From positions 193,272-257,271 of the forward strand of contig CAZNPA010000003.1 in assembly GCA_964575095.1 (NCBI GenBank): a stretch of DNA of 64,000 nt, in the 5' to 3' direction. Positions 8,931 to 15,798 of this stretch are shown piece by piece (positions within the stretch are counted from its first letter, which is position 1; every line of letters starts with the position of its first letter). Made by a program: the position numbers and the translations under genes. This DNA is from CAZNPA01 sp964575095 (GTDB lineage: Bacteria > Pseudomonadota > Alphaproteobacteria > Rickettsiales > SXRF01). Under the pieces are notes generated by a model. It was given only the letters and a program-made list of their open reading frames with translations. It searched no databases and had not been told where the DNA came from.

Positions 8931-9909
8931 TGTCTTCCCAGCCACCCGCCTGCGCCGAACCCGCATGGAAGCATGGTGCCGCGAGCTGGTGGCAGAGCAT
9001 CGGCTCTCTCCCAGCGATTTGGTGCTACCGATGTTTATCCACGAGGGGAAAAACAGTGAAACGCCGATCGCCTCGATGCCGGGTATGGCGCGATTTTCGC
9101 TCGATCTGGCGGTAAGAAAAGCCAAGGAAGCCAAGAAACTCGGCATACAAGCCATCGCTCTCTTCCCGCAGGTGGACGCAAAGTTAAAAACCCTGCACGG
9201 CAACGAAGCGCTGAATAAAAACAACCTCGTCTGCCGCGCCATCAAAGACATCAAAAACGCCGTGCCGGATCTCGGCGTCATCGCCGACGTCGCGCTCGAC
9301 CCTTACACCTCGCACGGGCATGACGGCATTTTCGAAAATGGAAAAGTCTTAAACGATGCGACGATGGAAGTGCTGTGCAAACAAGCGCTGGTGCAGGCCA
9401 AGGCCGGCTGCGATATCGTAGCGCCGTCGGACATGATGGACGGCCGGATCGGGGCGATCCGCCGGACATTAGAAAGTGAAAATTTTCAGGATACGCTGAT
9501 ACTTTCCTACGCGGCAAAATACGCCTCGGATTTTTACGGGCCCTTCCGCGACGCCGTGGGTTCAAGCAACGCACTCGGGAAATCCGACAAGAAGAATTAC
9601 CAGATGGACCCTCGTAACGCCGACGAAGCCATGCGCGAAATCGCAATGGATATAGAAGAAGGCGCCGACATGGTGATGGTCAAGCCCGGCATCGCCTATC
9701 TTGATATCGTCTACCGCGCCGCCAGCGGGTTTTCCGTTCCGGTGTTCGTCTACCAGACCAGCGGCGAATACGCGATGATCAAGGCGGCAGGAGCTCATGG
9801 CTGGGTCGACGGCAATGCCGTAATGCTTGAAAGTTTGATGGCCTTCAAGCGTGCCGGCGCGCGCGCCATACTGACCTATGCGGCAATGGATGCGGCAAAA
9901 ACGCTGTAA
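8863..9909 (+). CDS. hemB: Delta-aminolevulinic acid dehydratase (porphobilinogen synthase)
   Basis: HemB condenses two 5-aminolevulinates to porphobilinogen in haem synthesis. The family signatures are present: DVALDPYTSHGHDGIF, the substrate-binding lysine region SYAAKYASDFYGPFRDA, and the Schiff-base lysine in MVMVKPGIAYLDIV. I chose the ATG at 8863 because AAGG at 8853-8856 is well spaced. The ATG at 8896 (MSRIPNPESPNPVF) is the alternative. Either start places the repeat-encoded peptide before the conserved TRLRRTRMEAW segment. It is divergent from trpS. Confidence 0.95.
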   Translation: MAALAKYSSISMSRIPNPESPNPVFPATRLRRTRMEAWCRELVAEHRLSPSDLVLPMFIHEGKNSETPIASMPGMARFSLDLAVRKAKEAKKLGIQAIALFPQVDAKLKTLHGNEALNKNNLVCRAIKDIKNAVPDLGVIADVALDPYTSHGHDGIFENGKVLNDATMEVLCKQALVQAKAGCDIVAPSDMMDGRIGAIRRTLESENFQDTLILSYAAKYASDFYGPFRDAVGSSNALGKSDKKNYQMDPRNADEAMREIAMDIEEGADMVMVKPGIAYLDIVYRAASGFSVPVFVYQTSGEYAMIKAAGAHGWVDGNAVMLESLMAFKRAGARAILTYAAMDAAKTL

Positions 9910-10015
9910 CCCGCATCGTTCCCTTACGGGAAAGAGTTAAAAGACTATTTACTTTTTACGCCATTTCCCGCAAAACCATGCTATTATCGTGAGACAAAAC
10001 ACTCCGTGGGAGCCG

Positions 10016-11734
10016 ATGGCACATACATCGTACAGGATACGCCAACGCCGGTGGCTTTTGTTGTACTGCTGCGTCATCGTTGTACTCCCCTTCTCTCCCG
10101 CACATGCGCAGACGGTTCCTTCCTCCGCCAATCCGTCGCTGATCGAACAGCGGTTCGAGAAAAAACCGACGGCGGCATCGTCTGTCAACGACACCGTCAC
10201 CGCACCTCTTGCCGAATCGAAGCTGCCCAAAGACCTGGAGCAGCAGATGGCGAGCACGCACTTCGTGCTGACGCGCGTGCTGATCGAAGGCGCGAGCGCC
10301 TATACGCCGGAGCAACTGCAATTTGCTTACGACGGCATGATCGGCAAGAAAATCTCCATGATCGATGCGCATGAAATCGCCCGCCGCATCACCCGCCATT
10401 ACCGCGACCATTCCTACCTGCTGTCGCAAGCCTCGATTCCGCCGCAAACCATCACCAACGGCACGCTGGTGATCCGCGTCGTGGAAGGATACGTCGCCAA
10501 CGTGCGCCTGAGCAGCGATGCGATCTCAACCGGCCAGCAGCGGGTTCTAAGCGCCTACGGTCAGCGCCTCACGTCCGTCCGCCCAGTCGGCATCGATGAT
10601 CTTGAGCGTTACGTGCTTTTGGTCAACGACTTGCCCGGCATCGCCGCCGCCAACGCCATCCAGGTATCGCCGACCGCTTTCGGCGCCGTCGACATGACGA
10701 CTACGGCCACGCATACGCCGTGGAGCGGCTACGTCACCGCCGATAACCGCGGCAGCAAATATGTCGGCCCGCTGCAATATACGGCCAGCCTCACCGCTAA
10801 CTCGCTCTTCGGCCGCTACGACCGCACGCAGCTGCGCGCCATCACCACCTCGCCCACCAGCGAGCTGCGCTTCGTTGATCTCGCGCATGATGAGCCGCTG
10901 GGCGACAACGGCGCGCGCTGGGGGCTTAGCGGCTCGTACAGCGACACCGACCCCGGCGATTCCTTAAAATCGTCCTTCATCCGCGGAAACTCCACCTTCG
11001 TGCAAGGCAAGATCAGCTACCCGTTCATCCGCACGCGCCATGAAAACTTCAGCGGCCGCCTGCTCGCCGACATACGCAATACCAATACCGATGTCTCCGG
11101 CAACGCCTTCAGCAAAGACCGGCTGCGCAGCCTGCGCCTTGGCGGCAGCTACGATTTCGTTGACGAATGGATGGGCGTCGATTTGATCGATGTGCAGGTC
11201 AGCCGCGGTCTTAACGTATGGAACGCGAGCGACAGCGGCATCCTGCGCTCGCGCGCCGACGGCGAAAGCGATTACACCAAATGGGGCGTCAATCTGGCGC
11301 GCACGCAAAGCCTGCCCAACAATTTCTCGTTCGCCACCACCGCTACCGGCCAATACACCGCCAACCGCCTGCTGGCGGGCGAGCAATTCACCGTCGGCGG
11401 CAGCGGATTCGGCTCGGCCTACGACCCGTCCGAACTGGCCGGCGATTACGGCGCGGCGGCAAAAGCGGAACTGCGTTACAACCACATCCTGAATTATGCG
11501 TATTTATATTCGTACCAGGCCTACGGCTATTACGACATCGGCCATATCTGGATGAACGACGCCGGCGTCGACGCCAAGAGCCTGTCCTCCGCCGGCATCG
11601 GCGTGCGCACCGCCTTTACGCGGGCACTGTCGGGAAGCGTCGAAGCGGCGCTGCCCCTCACGCGGCCGGTCAGCAATCAGGGCAATCACGGCGACGATGC
11701 ACGGGTGTTTTTTAGCCTGAGCGGTCGTTTTTAA
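10016..11734 (+). CDS. TpsB-type (ShlB/FhaC/HecB) outer-membrane two-partner secretion transporter
   Basis: This is a 572-residue outer-membrane protein of the family that exports proteins across the outer membrane. The order is a signal peptide (ends PAHAQ, about residues 18-31), a POTRA_2 domain (about residues 80-165, with ITRHYRDHSYLLSQASIPPQ and VRVVEGYV-type blocks), and a ShlB-like beta-barrel to the terminal aromatic residue (FFSLSGRF). I use the ATG at 10016, preceded closely by GGGAG; a GTG at 9989 is less likely. No large TpsA exoprotein gene follows. Instead three small exported proteins lie directly downstream, which may be the cargo (inference). Confidence 0.9.
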   Translation: MAHTSYRIRQRRWLLLYCCVIVVLPFSPAHAQTVPSSANPSLIEQRFEKKPTAASSVNDTVTAPLAESKLPKDLEQQMASTHFVLTRVLIEGASAYTPEQLQFAYDGMIGKKISMIDAHEIARRITRHYRDHSYLLSQASIPPQTITNGTLVIRVVEGYVANVRLSSDAISTGQQRVLSAYGQRLTSVRPVGIDDLERYVLLVNDLPGIAAANAIQVSPTAFGAVDMTTTATHTPWSGYVTADNRGSKYVGPLQYTASLTANSLFGRYDRTQLRAITTSPTSELRFVDLAHDEPLGDNGARWGLSGSYSDTDPGDSLKSSFIRGNSTFVQGKISYPFIRTRHENFSGRLLADIRNTNTDVSGNAFSKDRLRSLRLGGSYDFVDEWMGVDLIDVQVSRGLNVWNASDSGILRSRADGESDYTKWGVNLARTQSLPNNFSFATTATGQYTANRLLAGEQFTVGGSGFGSAYDPSELAGDYGAAAKAELRYNHILNYAYLYSYQAYGYYDIGHIWMNDAGVDAKSLSSAGIGVRTAFTRALSGSVEAALPLTRPVSNQGNHGDDARVFFSLSGRF

Positions 11735-11801
11735 TCCAAAACTTACGCCTGCGACAAAGTGACGCATCGTAACCTTATACAAGATGAAGTAGAGATAAGG
11801 C

Positions 11802-12191
11802 ATGTCAAAGCTATCCACATACCGGCACACTGAAACGCATTATCTCCGCGCCCCGCTCCTGACGCTCGGCGTAATCGCCGCGTTGATGTACGGCACATCC
11901 GCAAATGCCGTACGGTTGCCGGAACCTTCCCGCGACGCTATTGTCGATACAATAGACGTAGTGTCACCCAATCCCGATTTACCGCCCGTCGTCTTTAGCT
12001 TTAATCCTGACAACAGCAGGCTGTTTAACCCTGACAACAGCAGGCCGCTTTTTCTCAAACGTACGGGAGGATTGCTGGGTGATCTTTCGCCATCGGCCGG
12101 CAACAACGATCCTATGGCCTGCCTTAATCAGTATCTCAGCAGCGATTGGAGCAATCGTCTCTTGCCGTTTGATTGCAATTCCGGACAATAA
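11802..12191 (+). CDS. Small exported protein 1 of a three-member tandem family
   Basis: This 129-residue protein has a signal peptide (hydrophobic core LLTLGVIAALMYG, probable cleavage after ANA near residue 36), then RLPEPSRDAIVD, a Pro/Asn-rich middle with a tandem FNPDNSR duplication, GDLSPSAG, and a C-terminal block with two cysteines 17 residues apart (ACLNQYL...DC). Members 2 and 3 share parts of this layout. It lies 67 bp after the TpsB gene, with AGATAAGG before the start. I recognise no known family. A periplasmic or secreted location is inferred. Confidence 0.75.
   Translation: MSKLSTYRHTETHYLRAPLLTLGVIAALMYGTSANAVRLPEPSRDAIVDTIDVVSPNPDLPPVVFSFNPDNSRLFNPDNSRPLFLKRTGGLLGDLSPSAGNNDPMACLNQYLSSDWSNRLLPFDCNSGQ
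12000..12047 (+). repeat. 24-bp tandem duplication inside exported protein 1
   Basis: Two adjacent copies (12000-12023 and 12024-12047) differ at two positions and encode FNPDNSRL then FNPDNSRP. Confidence 0.85.
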
Positions 12192-12324
12192 TAAATCTTT
12201 TTTTATTGCCACGGACGCTTCTTAAATATCCCCTTATCCAAACTAGAGAATCTGAGCTGTATCATGATGGAACGTCCCATCACAGGGCAACCGTAAAATC
12301 ATTTTCGGTAGTATAATATGCGCT

Positions 12325-12762
12325 ATGTCGAAGCTCATCCCATATGCGCGTTTTTTTGCCGTCGCTCTGGCGATCATGGTATCGGCGCTGCTTTGCACGC
12401 CGGCATGGTCTGATCCGGCGCGGCCGATCGGTCACGGTGCTGTTCACCGCCTCCCCGAACCGCTACGTGATGCCATTATCGATTCGGTTTTCCTGCCGCC
12501 ACCACCGCCGCCGCCTGCGGCACATGTGCCGCCGACCGTATTGAACAACCTGAATCCCTCGGCAAGCACCAATGGCGACCTGCCCCGCAATCTCGCATGG
12601 TTTGCCGGGCAGTCGTTCGATATTCCCAGATACTCACCGGCGGAAAACAATTCCGGCACCTCGGCAAACGGTGTCAGCGCCATGGCGGTTAACTGCGTCA
12701 ACCGCATCATCAGCAACATGGATAATCCCCTTGTGACCATCGACTGCTCGACGGCGCCATAA
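12325..12762 (+). CDS. Small exported protein 2 of a three-member tandem family
   Basis: These 145 residues begin MSKLIPYA, close to the MSKLSTYR of member 1. A signal peptide (core FFAVALAIMVSALLC, cleavage near AWS) is followed by HRLPEPLRDAIIDS, a run of seven prolines, and a C-terminal block with two cysteines 16 residues apart (NCVNRII...IDC). A TATAAT at 12312-12317 lies only 7 bp before the ATG, so the mRNA may be leaderless. No known family is recognised. Context suggests it works with the upstream TpsB transporter. Confidence 0.75.
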   Translation: MSKLIPYARFFAVALAIMVSALLCTPAWSDPARPIGHGAVHRLPEPLRDAIIDSVFLPPPPPPPAAHVPPTVLNNLNPSASTNGDLPRNLAWFAGQSFDIPRYSPAENNSGTSANGVSAMAVNCVNRIISNMDNPLVTIDCSTAP

Positions 12763-12819
12763 CGTCTTCTTCCTCCCCGAAGGGCGGCGCGGCCATTCCC
12801 CAAGCAAAAGAATCAATAG

Positions 12820-12834
12820 TTAATTTTTAATTAA
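12820..12834. promoter_or_regulatory. Perfect CtrA-box match upstream of exported protein 3
   Basis: TTAA-N7-TTAA lies at 12820-12834 in the AT-rich 198-bp gap before the third small exported gene. It matches the full CtrA consensus, but AT-rich DNA makes chance matches more likely, and it sits about 150 bp upstream of the preferred start codon. Confidence 0.4.
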
Positions 12835-12942
12835 AATTGATTGACTTTTCGCGCAATACTCTGTATTATAAGTACCTATTGGGTTGCTTAATATTACGAT
12901 ATATCAATAAATTAGATATTAGTATTTTACCTAAAATAATGG

Positions 12943-12948
12943 TATAAT
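12943..12948 (+). promoter_or_regulatory. Candidate -10 element for exported protein 3
   Basis: A consensus TATAAT lies 24 bp before the preferred ATG (12973). The -35 is weak (TTAGTA, 18-bp spacer). The surrounding gap is strikingly AT-rich. Confidence 0.45.
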
Positions 12949-12972
12949 TTTACTATAGGTATGGGATCAAAT

Positions 12973-13527
12973 ATGAATCGATATTTTGACTTACCGTCTT
13001 CTGAAAAAATATGCGCTGCCGGCGTTTTGGTGGCCGTCGCCATTGTGGCCGTGTTTTTATCACCCACCGCACATGCCGCGGTGACATCTCTGCAAATGGA
13101 AGCCTGCGTCGTGAACCCGGACGGCTGTGCACCACCGCCACCTCCGCCCTGCACTTCTTGCGGGCATCCTTCCAATTATAGCGGCAACCCTGGCATTCCA
13201 CCGGGACCTCCGCCTCCGCCTCCCCCTCCGGGACCAACGACAACGGGCAGTCTGCCGCCCATCGTGCTTGGCTCCGGCGGCAATCCCCCGGGCGGTACTC
13301 CTCCTAATCCTCCGCCTTCCGGCGGATCGGGTAATCTGGGCAGCCTTTCGCCCGCAGCCGGCGGCAACCTTGGCGATCTTTCCCCTTCGGCCGGCGGTCT
13401 GGGTACTGCCGGACTTTCGACGGAAAGCCTGAACGCGCATATGATCGCCTGCATCAATAATTATCTGGGCGATAATTTGAGCGACCTCTCCGCCTCCGCA
13501 GACTGCGCCAATCTCGCCGTCGATTGA
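12973..13527 (+). CDS. Small exported proline/glycine-rich protein 3 of a tandem family
   Basis: With the ATG at 12973 (MNRYFDLPSS) the protein has 184 residues; 12961 would add four. A signal peptide (core GVLVAVAIVAVFL, cleavage near AHA) leads to a middle rich in Pro and Gly, including eight prolines in a row and the pair LGSLSPAAGG/LGDLSPSAGG. The second matches the GDLSPSAG of member 1. The C-terminus repeats the family block with two cysteines 17 residues apart (ACINNYL...ADC). It also has four N-terminal cysteines (ACVVNPDGC, CTSC) absent from the others. The function is unknown. Confidence 0.75.
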   Translation: MNRYFDLPSSEKICAAGVLVAVAIVAVFLSPTAHAAVTSLQMEACVVNPDGCAPPPPPPCTSCGHPSNYSGNPGIPPGPPPPPPPPGPTTTGSLPPIVLGSGGNPPGGTPPNPPPSGGSGNLGSLSPAAGGNLGDLSPSAGGLGTAGLSTESLNAHMIACINNYLGDNLSDLSASADCANLAVD

Positions 13528-13572
13528 CTGGATGGCGATTGACCCATTGCGTGGTTGCGTTATAAGCGTGGC

Positions 13573-14151
13573 ATGGAATTCAATCGCATCATCATCGGCA
13601 TCAGCGGCGCTTCCGGCGCCATTTACGGCATCGAGCTTTTAAAAGCCCTCAAAGAACTCGGCATAGAAACGCATTTGGTCATCAGCAAGAACGGCCAGAT
13701 CACCATCGCCTACGAAACCGAGTATTCCATCGCCGACGTGCAGCGCCTGGCCACGCACTATTATTCCAACAACGATTTGTCGGCGCATATTTCGAGCGGC
13801 TCGTTCAAGACCGCAGGCATGATCATCGCCCCCTGTTCCGTGAAAACCCTGGCCGAAATCGCCACCGGCGTCACGCCCAGCCTGCTCTCCCGCGCCGCCG
13901 ACGTCATCTTAAAAGAACGCCGCAAGCTGGTGATCCTCCCGCGCGAAACGCCGCTGCACAGCGGCCATATCCGCAATATGCTGACCGTATCGGATCTCGG
14001 CGCCGTCATCGCTCCGCCGGTTCCCGCCTTTTACGCCAAGCCGAAATCCCTGGACGATATGGTTGCCCATACGGTCGGCCGTACGCTCGACCTGTTCGGG
14101 ATTGAAACGGGAAAAATCAAGCGCTGGGAAGGGGCTTACGAGGCGTCATAA
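13573..14151 (+). CDS. ubiX: Flavin prenyltransferase UbiX
   Basis: UbiX attaches a dimethylallyl group to FMN to make the prenylated cofactor of UbiD decarboxylases, mainly for ubiquinone synthesis. The family blocks are [35 protein letters not shown] and [19 protein letters not shown]. The ATG at 13573 gives 192 residues, normal for the family; a TTG at 13555 is unlikely. No ubiD is adjacent. It is independent of the exported-protein genes upstream. Confidence 0.96.
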   Translation: MEFNRIIIGISGASGAIYGIELLKALKELGIETHLVISKNGQITIAYETEYSIADVQRLATHYYSNNDLSAHISSGSFKTAGMIIAPCSVKTLAEIATGVTPSLLSRAADVILKERRKLVILPRETPLHSGHIRNMLTVSDLGAVIAPPVPAFYAKPKSLDDMVAHTVGRTLDLFGIETGKIKRWEGAYEAS

Positions 14152-14157
14152 AAACAG

Positions 14158-14186
14158 TAGGCAAATGCAGCCGTTTTTGCTATAAT
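14158..14186 (+). promoter_or_regulatory. Promoter of the DUF465 gene
   Basis: TAGGCA at 14158-14163 (4 of 6 consensus) is followed after a 17-bp spacer by a perfect TATAAT at 14181-14186. It predicts a transcript of about 75-80 nt before the ATG at 14270. Confidence 0.65.
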
Positions 14187-14204
14187 ACCGACAGTTTTTA
14201 AGGA

Positions 14205-14239
14205 AAAGCCCCATGCCGCTTAAGGCATAATAAGGGCTG
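14205..14239 (+). promoter_or_regulatory. Structured leader of the DUF465 mRNA
   Basis: Nested complementary segments AGCCC/GGGCT around ATGCC/GGCAT can form a two-part hairpin in the 5' leader. The inner part contains a mini reading frame of five codons (ATG CCG CTT AAG GCA TAA). Any role is speculative. Confidence 0.4.
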
Positions 14240-14269
14240 CTGCAAAACGGGAAGATTTAAGCTGTTACT

Positions 14270-14458
14270 ATGAATGAAGACCTTCTGCTCATAAAAAAGC
14301 TGGAGTCGATGCGTGCCCTGCACGCCGACCTGGACAACAAGATCGATCATGAATCGCTCGACGAATTCACCAAACAGCGCTTAAAACGCGAGCGCCTGCA
14401 GGTGAAGGAGCAAATCATCCGACTTGAGCAGGTCGTGTATCCCGATATCATCGCGTAA
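14270..14458 (+). CDS. YdcH-like DUF465 small helical protein
   Basis: These 62 residues form two predicted helices with heptad-like leucines, in the pattern of the DUF465/YdcH family: short DHxxLDxKIDH-type segments (HADLDNKIDHESLDEF) followed by a basic stretch LKRERLQVKEQIIRLE. The molecular role of the family is not established. It has its own promoter and a structured leader. It ends just before the RlmD-family gene, whose start codon is unclear. Confidence 0.8.
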   Translation: MNEDLLLIKKLESMRALHADLDNKIDHESLDEFTKQRLKRERLQVKEQIIRLEQVVYPDIIA

Positions 14459-14508
14459 ATTCCCTGACCTCCCCCGTTTCCTCCATTACCCGCGTTACGA
14501 TTGAATCC

Positions 14509-15732
14509 TTGGGCGGCCTCGGCGACGGCATCGCCACGCTGGACGGCAAACCCCTGTTCATCCCTAAATCCTGCCCCGGCGACGTGCTCGACATCCGTGT
14601 CGCGCACGCCACGCACGAATCGCTGCGCGGCGATATCGTCACCGTCATCACCCCCGGCCCCCATCGCGTCCCGGCGCCGTGCGCCCATTTTGCCGACTGC
14701 GGCGGCTGCGTCATGCAGCAATATTCGACGCCGTCCTACCGCGAATTCAAACAGCGCGTGTTCGATCTAGCGCTGAAGCAATCCGGATGCGCGCCGCCCA
14801 AAGCCGAGGTCTTGTTCTTGCCCGCCGCCTCGCGCCGCCGCGTCGAGATGCAGTTGCACCAGGGCGAAAAAGGCGTCTCGTTTGCGTTTTACGCGCTGCG
14901 CAGCCACCGGCTGGTTCCGATCGAGCATTGCCTGATTATAGAACCGGCGCTGCAAGCGCTGCTTGCTCCCCTGTCGCAGGCGCTGGGAAACCTGCCCGGC
15001 GCCAAGCACATCCGCTCGGCCGCCATCACCGCCGCCGATAGCGGCATCGATGTGATGCTGGAATGCCATGCCTTGCCCGGCGAAACGGAAATTTTTGCGG
15101 CGATGGCCAAGACGCTCAACCTGGCGCGCATCGCCGCCCGCCTGCCCGGCGGCGCCTACCATACGTTATGCGAACGCATTCCGGTCGAAATGACGCTGGG
15201 AAATTATCCCGTCGCCCTGCCCTACGGCGCTTTCCTGCAAGCCAGCCGCGAGGGGCAAGCGATCCTGACGCAGGCAATCGTCGACGGCAGCGAAGGCGCT
15301 GCCAATATCGTCGATTTATTCTGCGGCATCGGCACCTATAGTTTTCCGCTGAGCCGTACGGCGAAAGTCCATGCCGTCGATAACGACGAGGCGATGATCA
15401 ATGGCTTAAAGCGCAACATCAAGCGCCACGATCTTTCCAAGAAACTCTCCGCCGAGCGCCGCGATTTATTCCGCCTGCCGCTTACGGCCAAGGAGCTCTC
15501 CGGTTTCGATGCCGCCATCGTCAACCCGCCGCGCCCCGGCGCCAAATCGCAGGCTGAACATATCGGCCAATCGGCGATTACGCGCGTCGTGATGGTATCC
15601 TGCAACCCCGCCAGCTTCGCCCGCGACTCTGCTATTTTAAGAGAAGCCGGCTTTACCATGACCAAGGCCATCGGCCTCGACCAGTTCGTCTATAGCCCGC
15701 ACCTGGAAATAGCAGCGGTGTTTTCGCGATAA
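14509..15732 (+). CDS. 23S rRNA (uracil-5-)-methyltransferase, RlmD/TrmA family
   Basis: This SAM-dependent enzyme methylates C5 of uridine in rRNA. An iron-sulfur cysteine cluster (APCAHFADCGGC), a Rossmann motif (VDLFCGIGTYSFPLS), NPPRPG and the catalytic cysteine region VMVSCNPASFARD are present. The first standard start codon is TTG at 14509 (407 residues). The TRAM-like strand RVTIESLGGLGDGIA, however, begins upstream of it in an open frame with no ATG, GTG or TTG back to the stop at 14425. Translation may therefore start at a rare codon (CTG 14464, or ATT 14485 or 14500). The exact target uridine is uncertain. Confidence 0.9.
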   Translation: MGGLGDGIATLDGKPLFIPKSCPGDVLDIRVAHATHESLRGDIVTVITPGPHRVPAPCAHFADCGGCVMQQYSTPSYREFKQRVFDLALKQSGCAPPKAEVLFLPAASRRRVEMQLHQGEKGVSFAFYALRSHRLVPIEHCLIIEPALQALLAPLSQALGNLPGAKHIRSAAITAADSGIDVMLECHALPGETEIFAAMAKTLNLARIAARLPGGAYHTLCERIPVEMTLGNYPVALPYGAFLQASREGQAILTQAIVDGSEGAANIVDLFCGIGTYSFPLSRTAKVHAVDNDEAMINGLKRNIKRHDLSKKLSAERRDLFRLPLTAKELSGFDAAIVNPPRPGAKSQAEHIGQSAITRVVMVSCNPASFARDSAILREAGFTMTKAIGLDQFVYSPHLEIAAVFSR

Positions 15733-15785
15733 GCTACTGTATTAAATTACTATTCTATCGTCATCAAAATGTAACCATCTTCTGT

Positions 15786-15791
15786 TAAAAT
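15786..15791 (+). promoter_or_regulatory. Candidate -10 element just before the fusion gene
   Basis: TAAAAT lies 7 bp before the ATG at 15799, with AGGGG abutting the ATG. Transcription could start at or next to the ATG. No clear -35 is seen. Confidence 0.4.
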
Positions 15792-15798
15792 ACAGGGG

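Noticed and set aside
9917..9932. Terminator hairpin after hemB (TTCCC-TTAC-GGGAA)
   Set aside because: The stem is only 5 bp and no T-run follows, so it is too weak to list as a feature.
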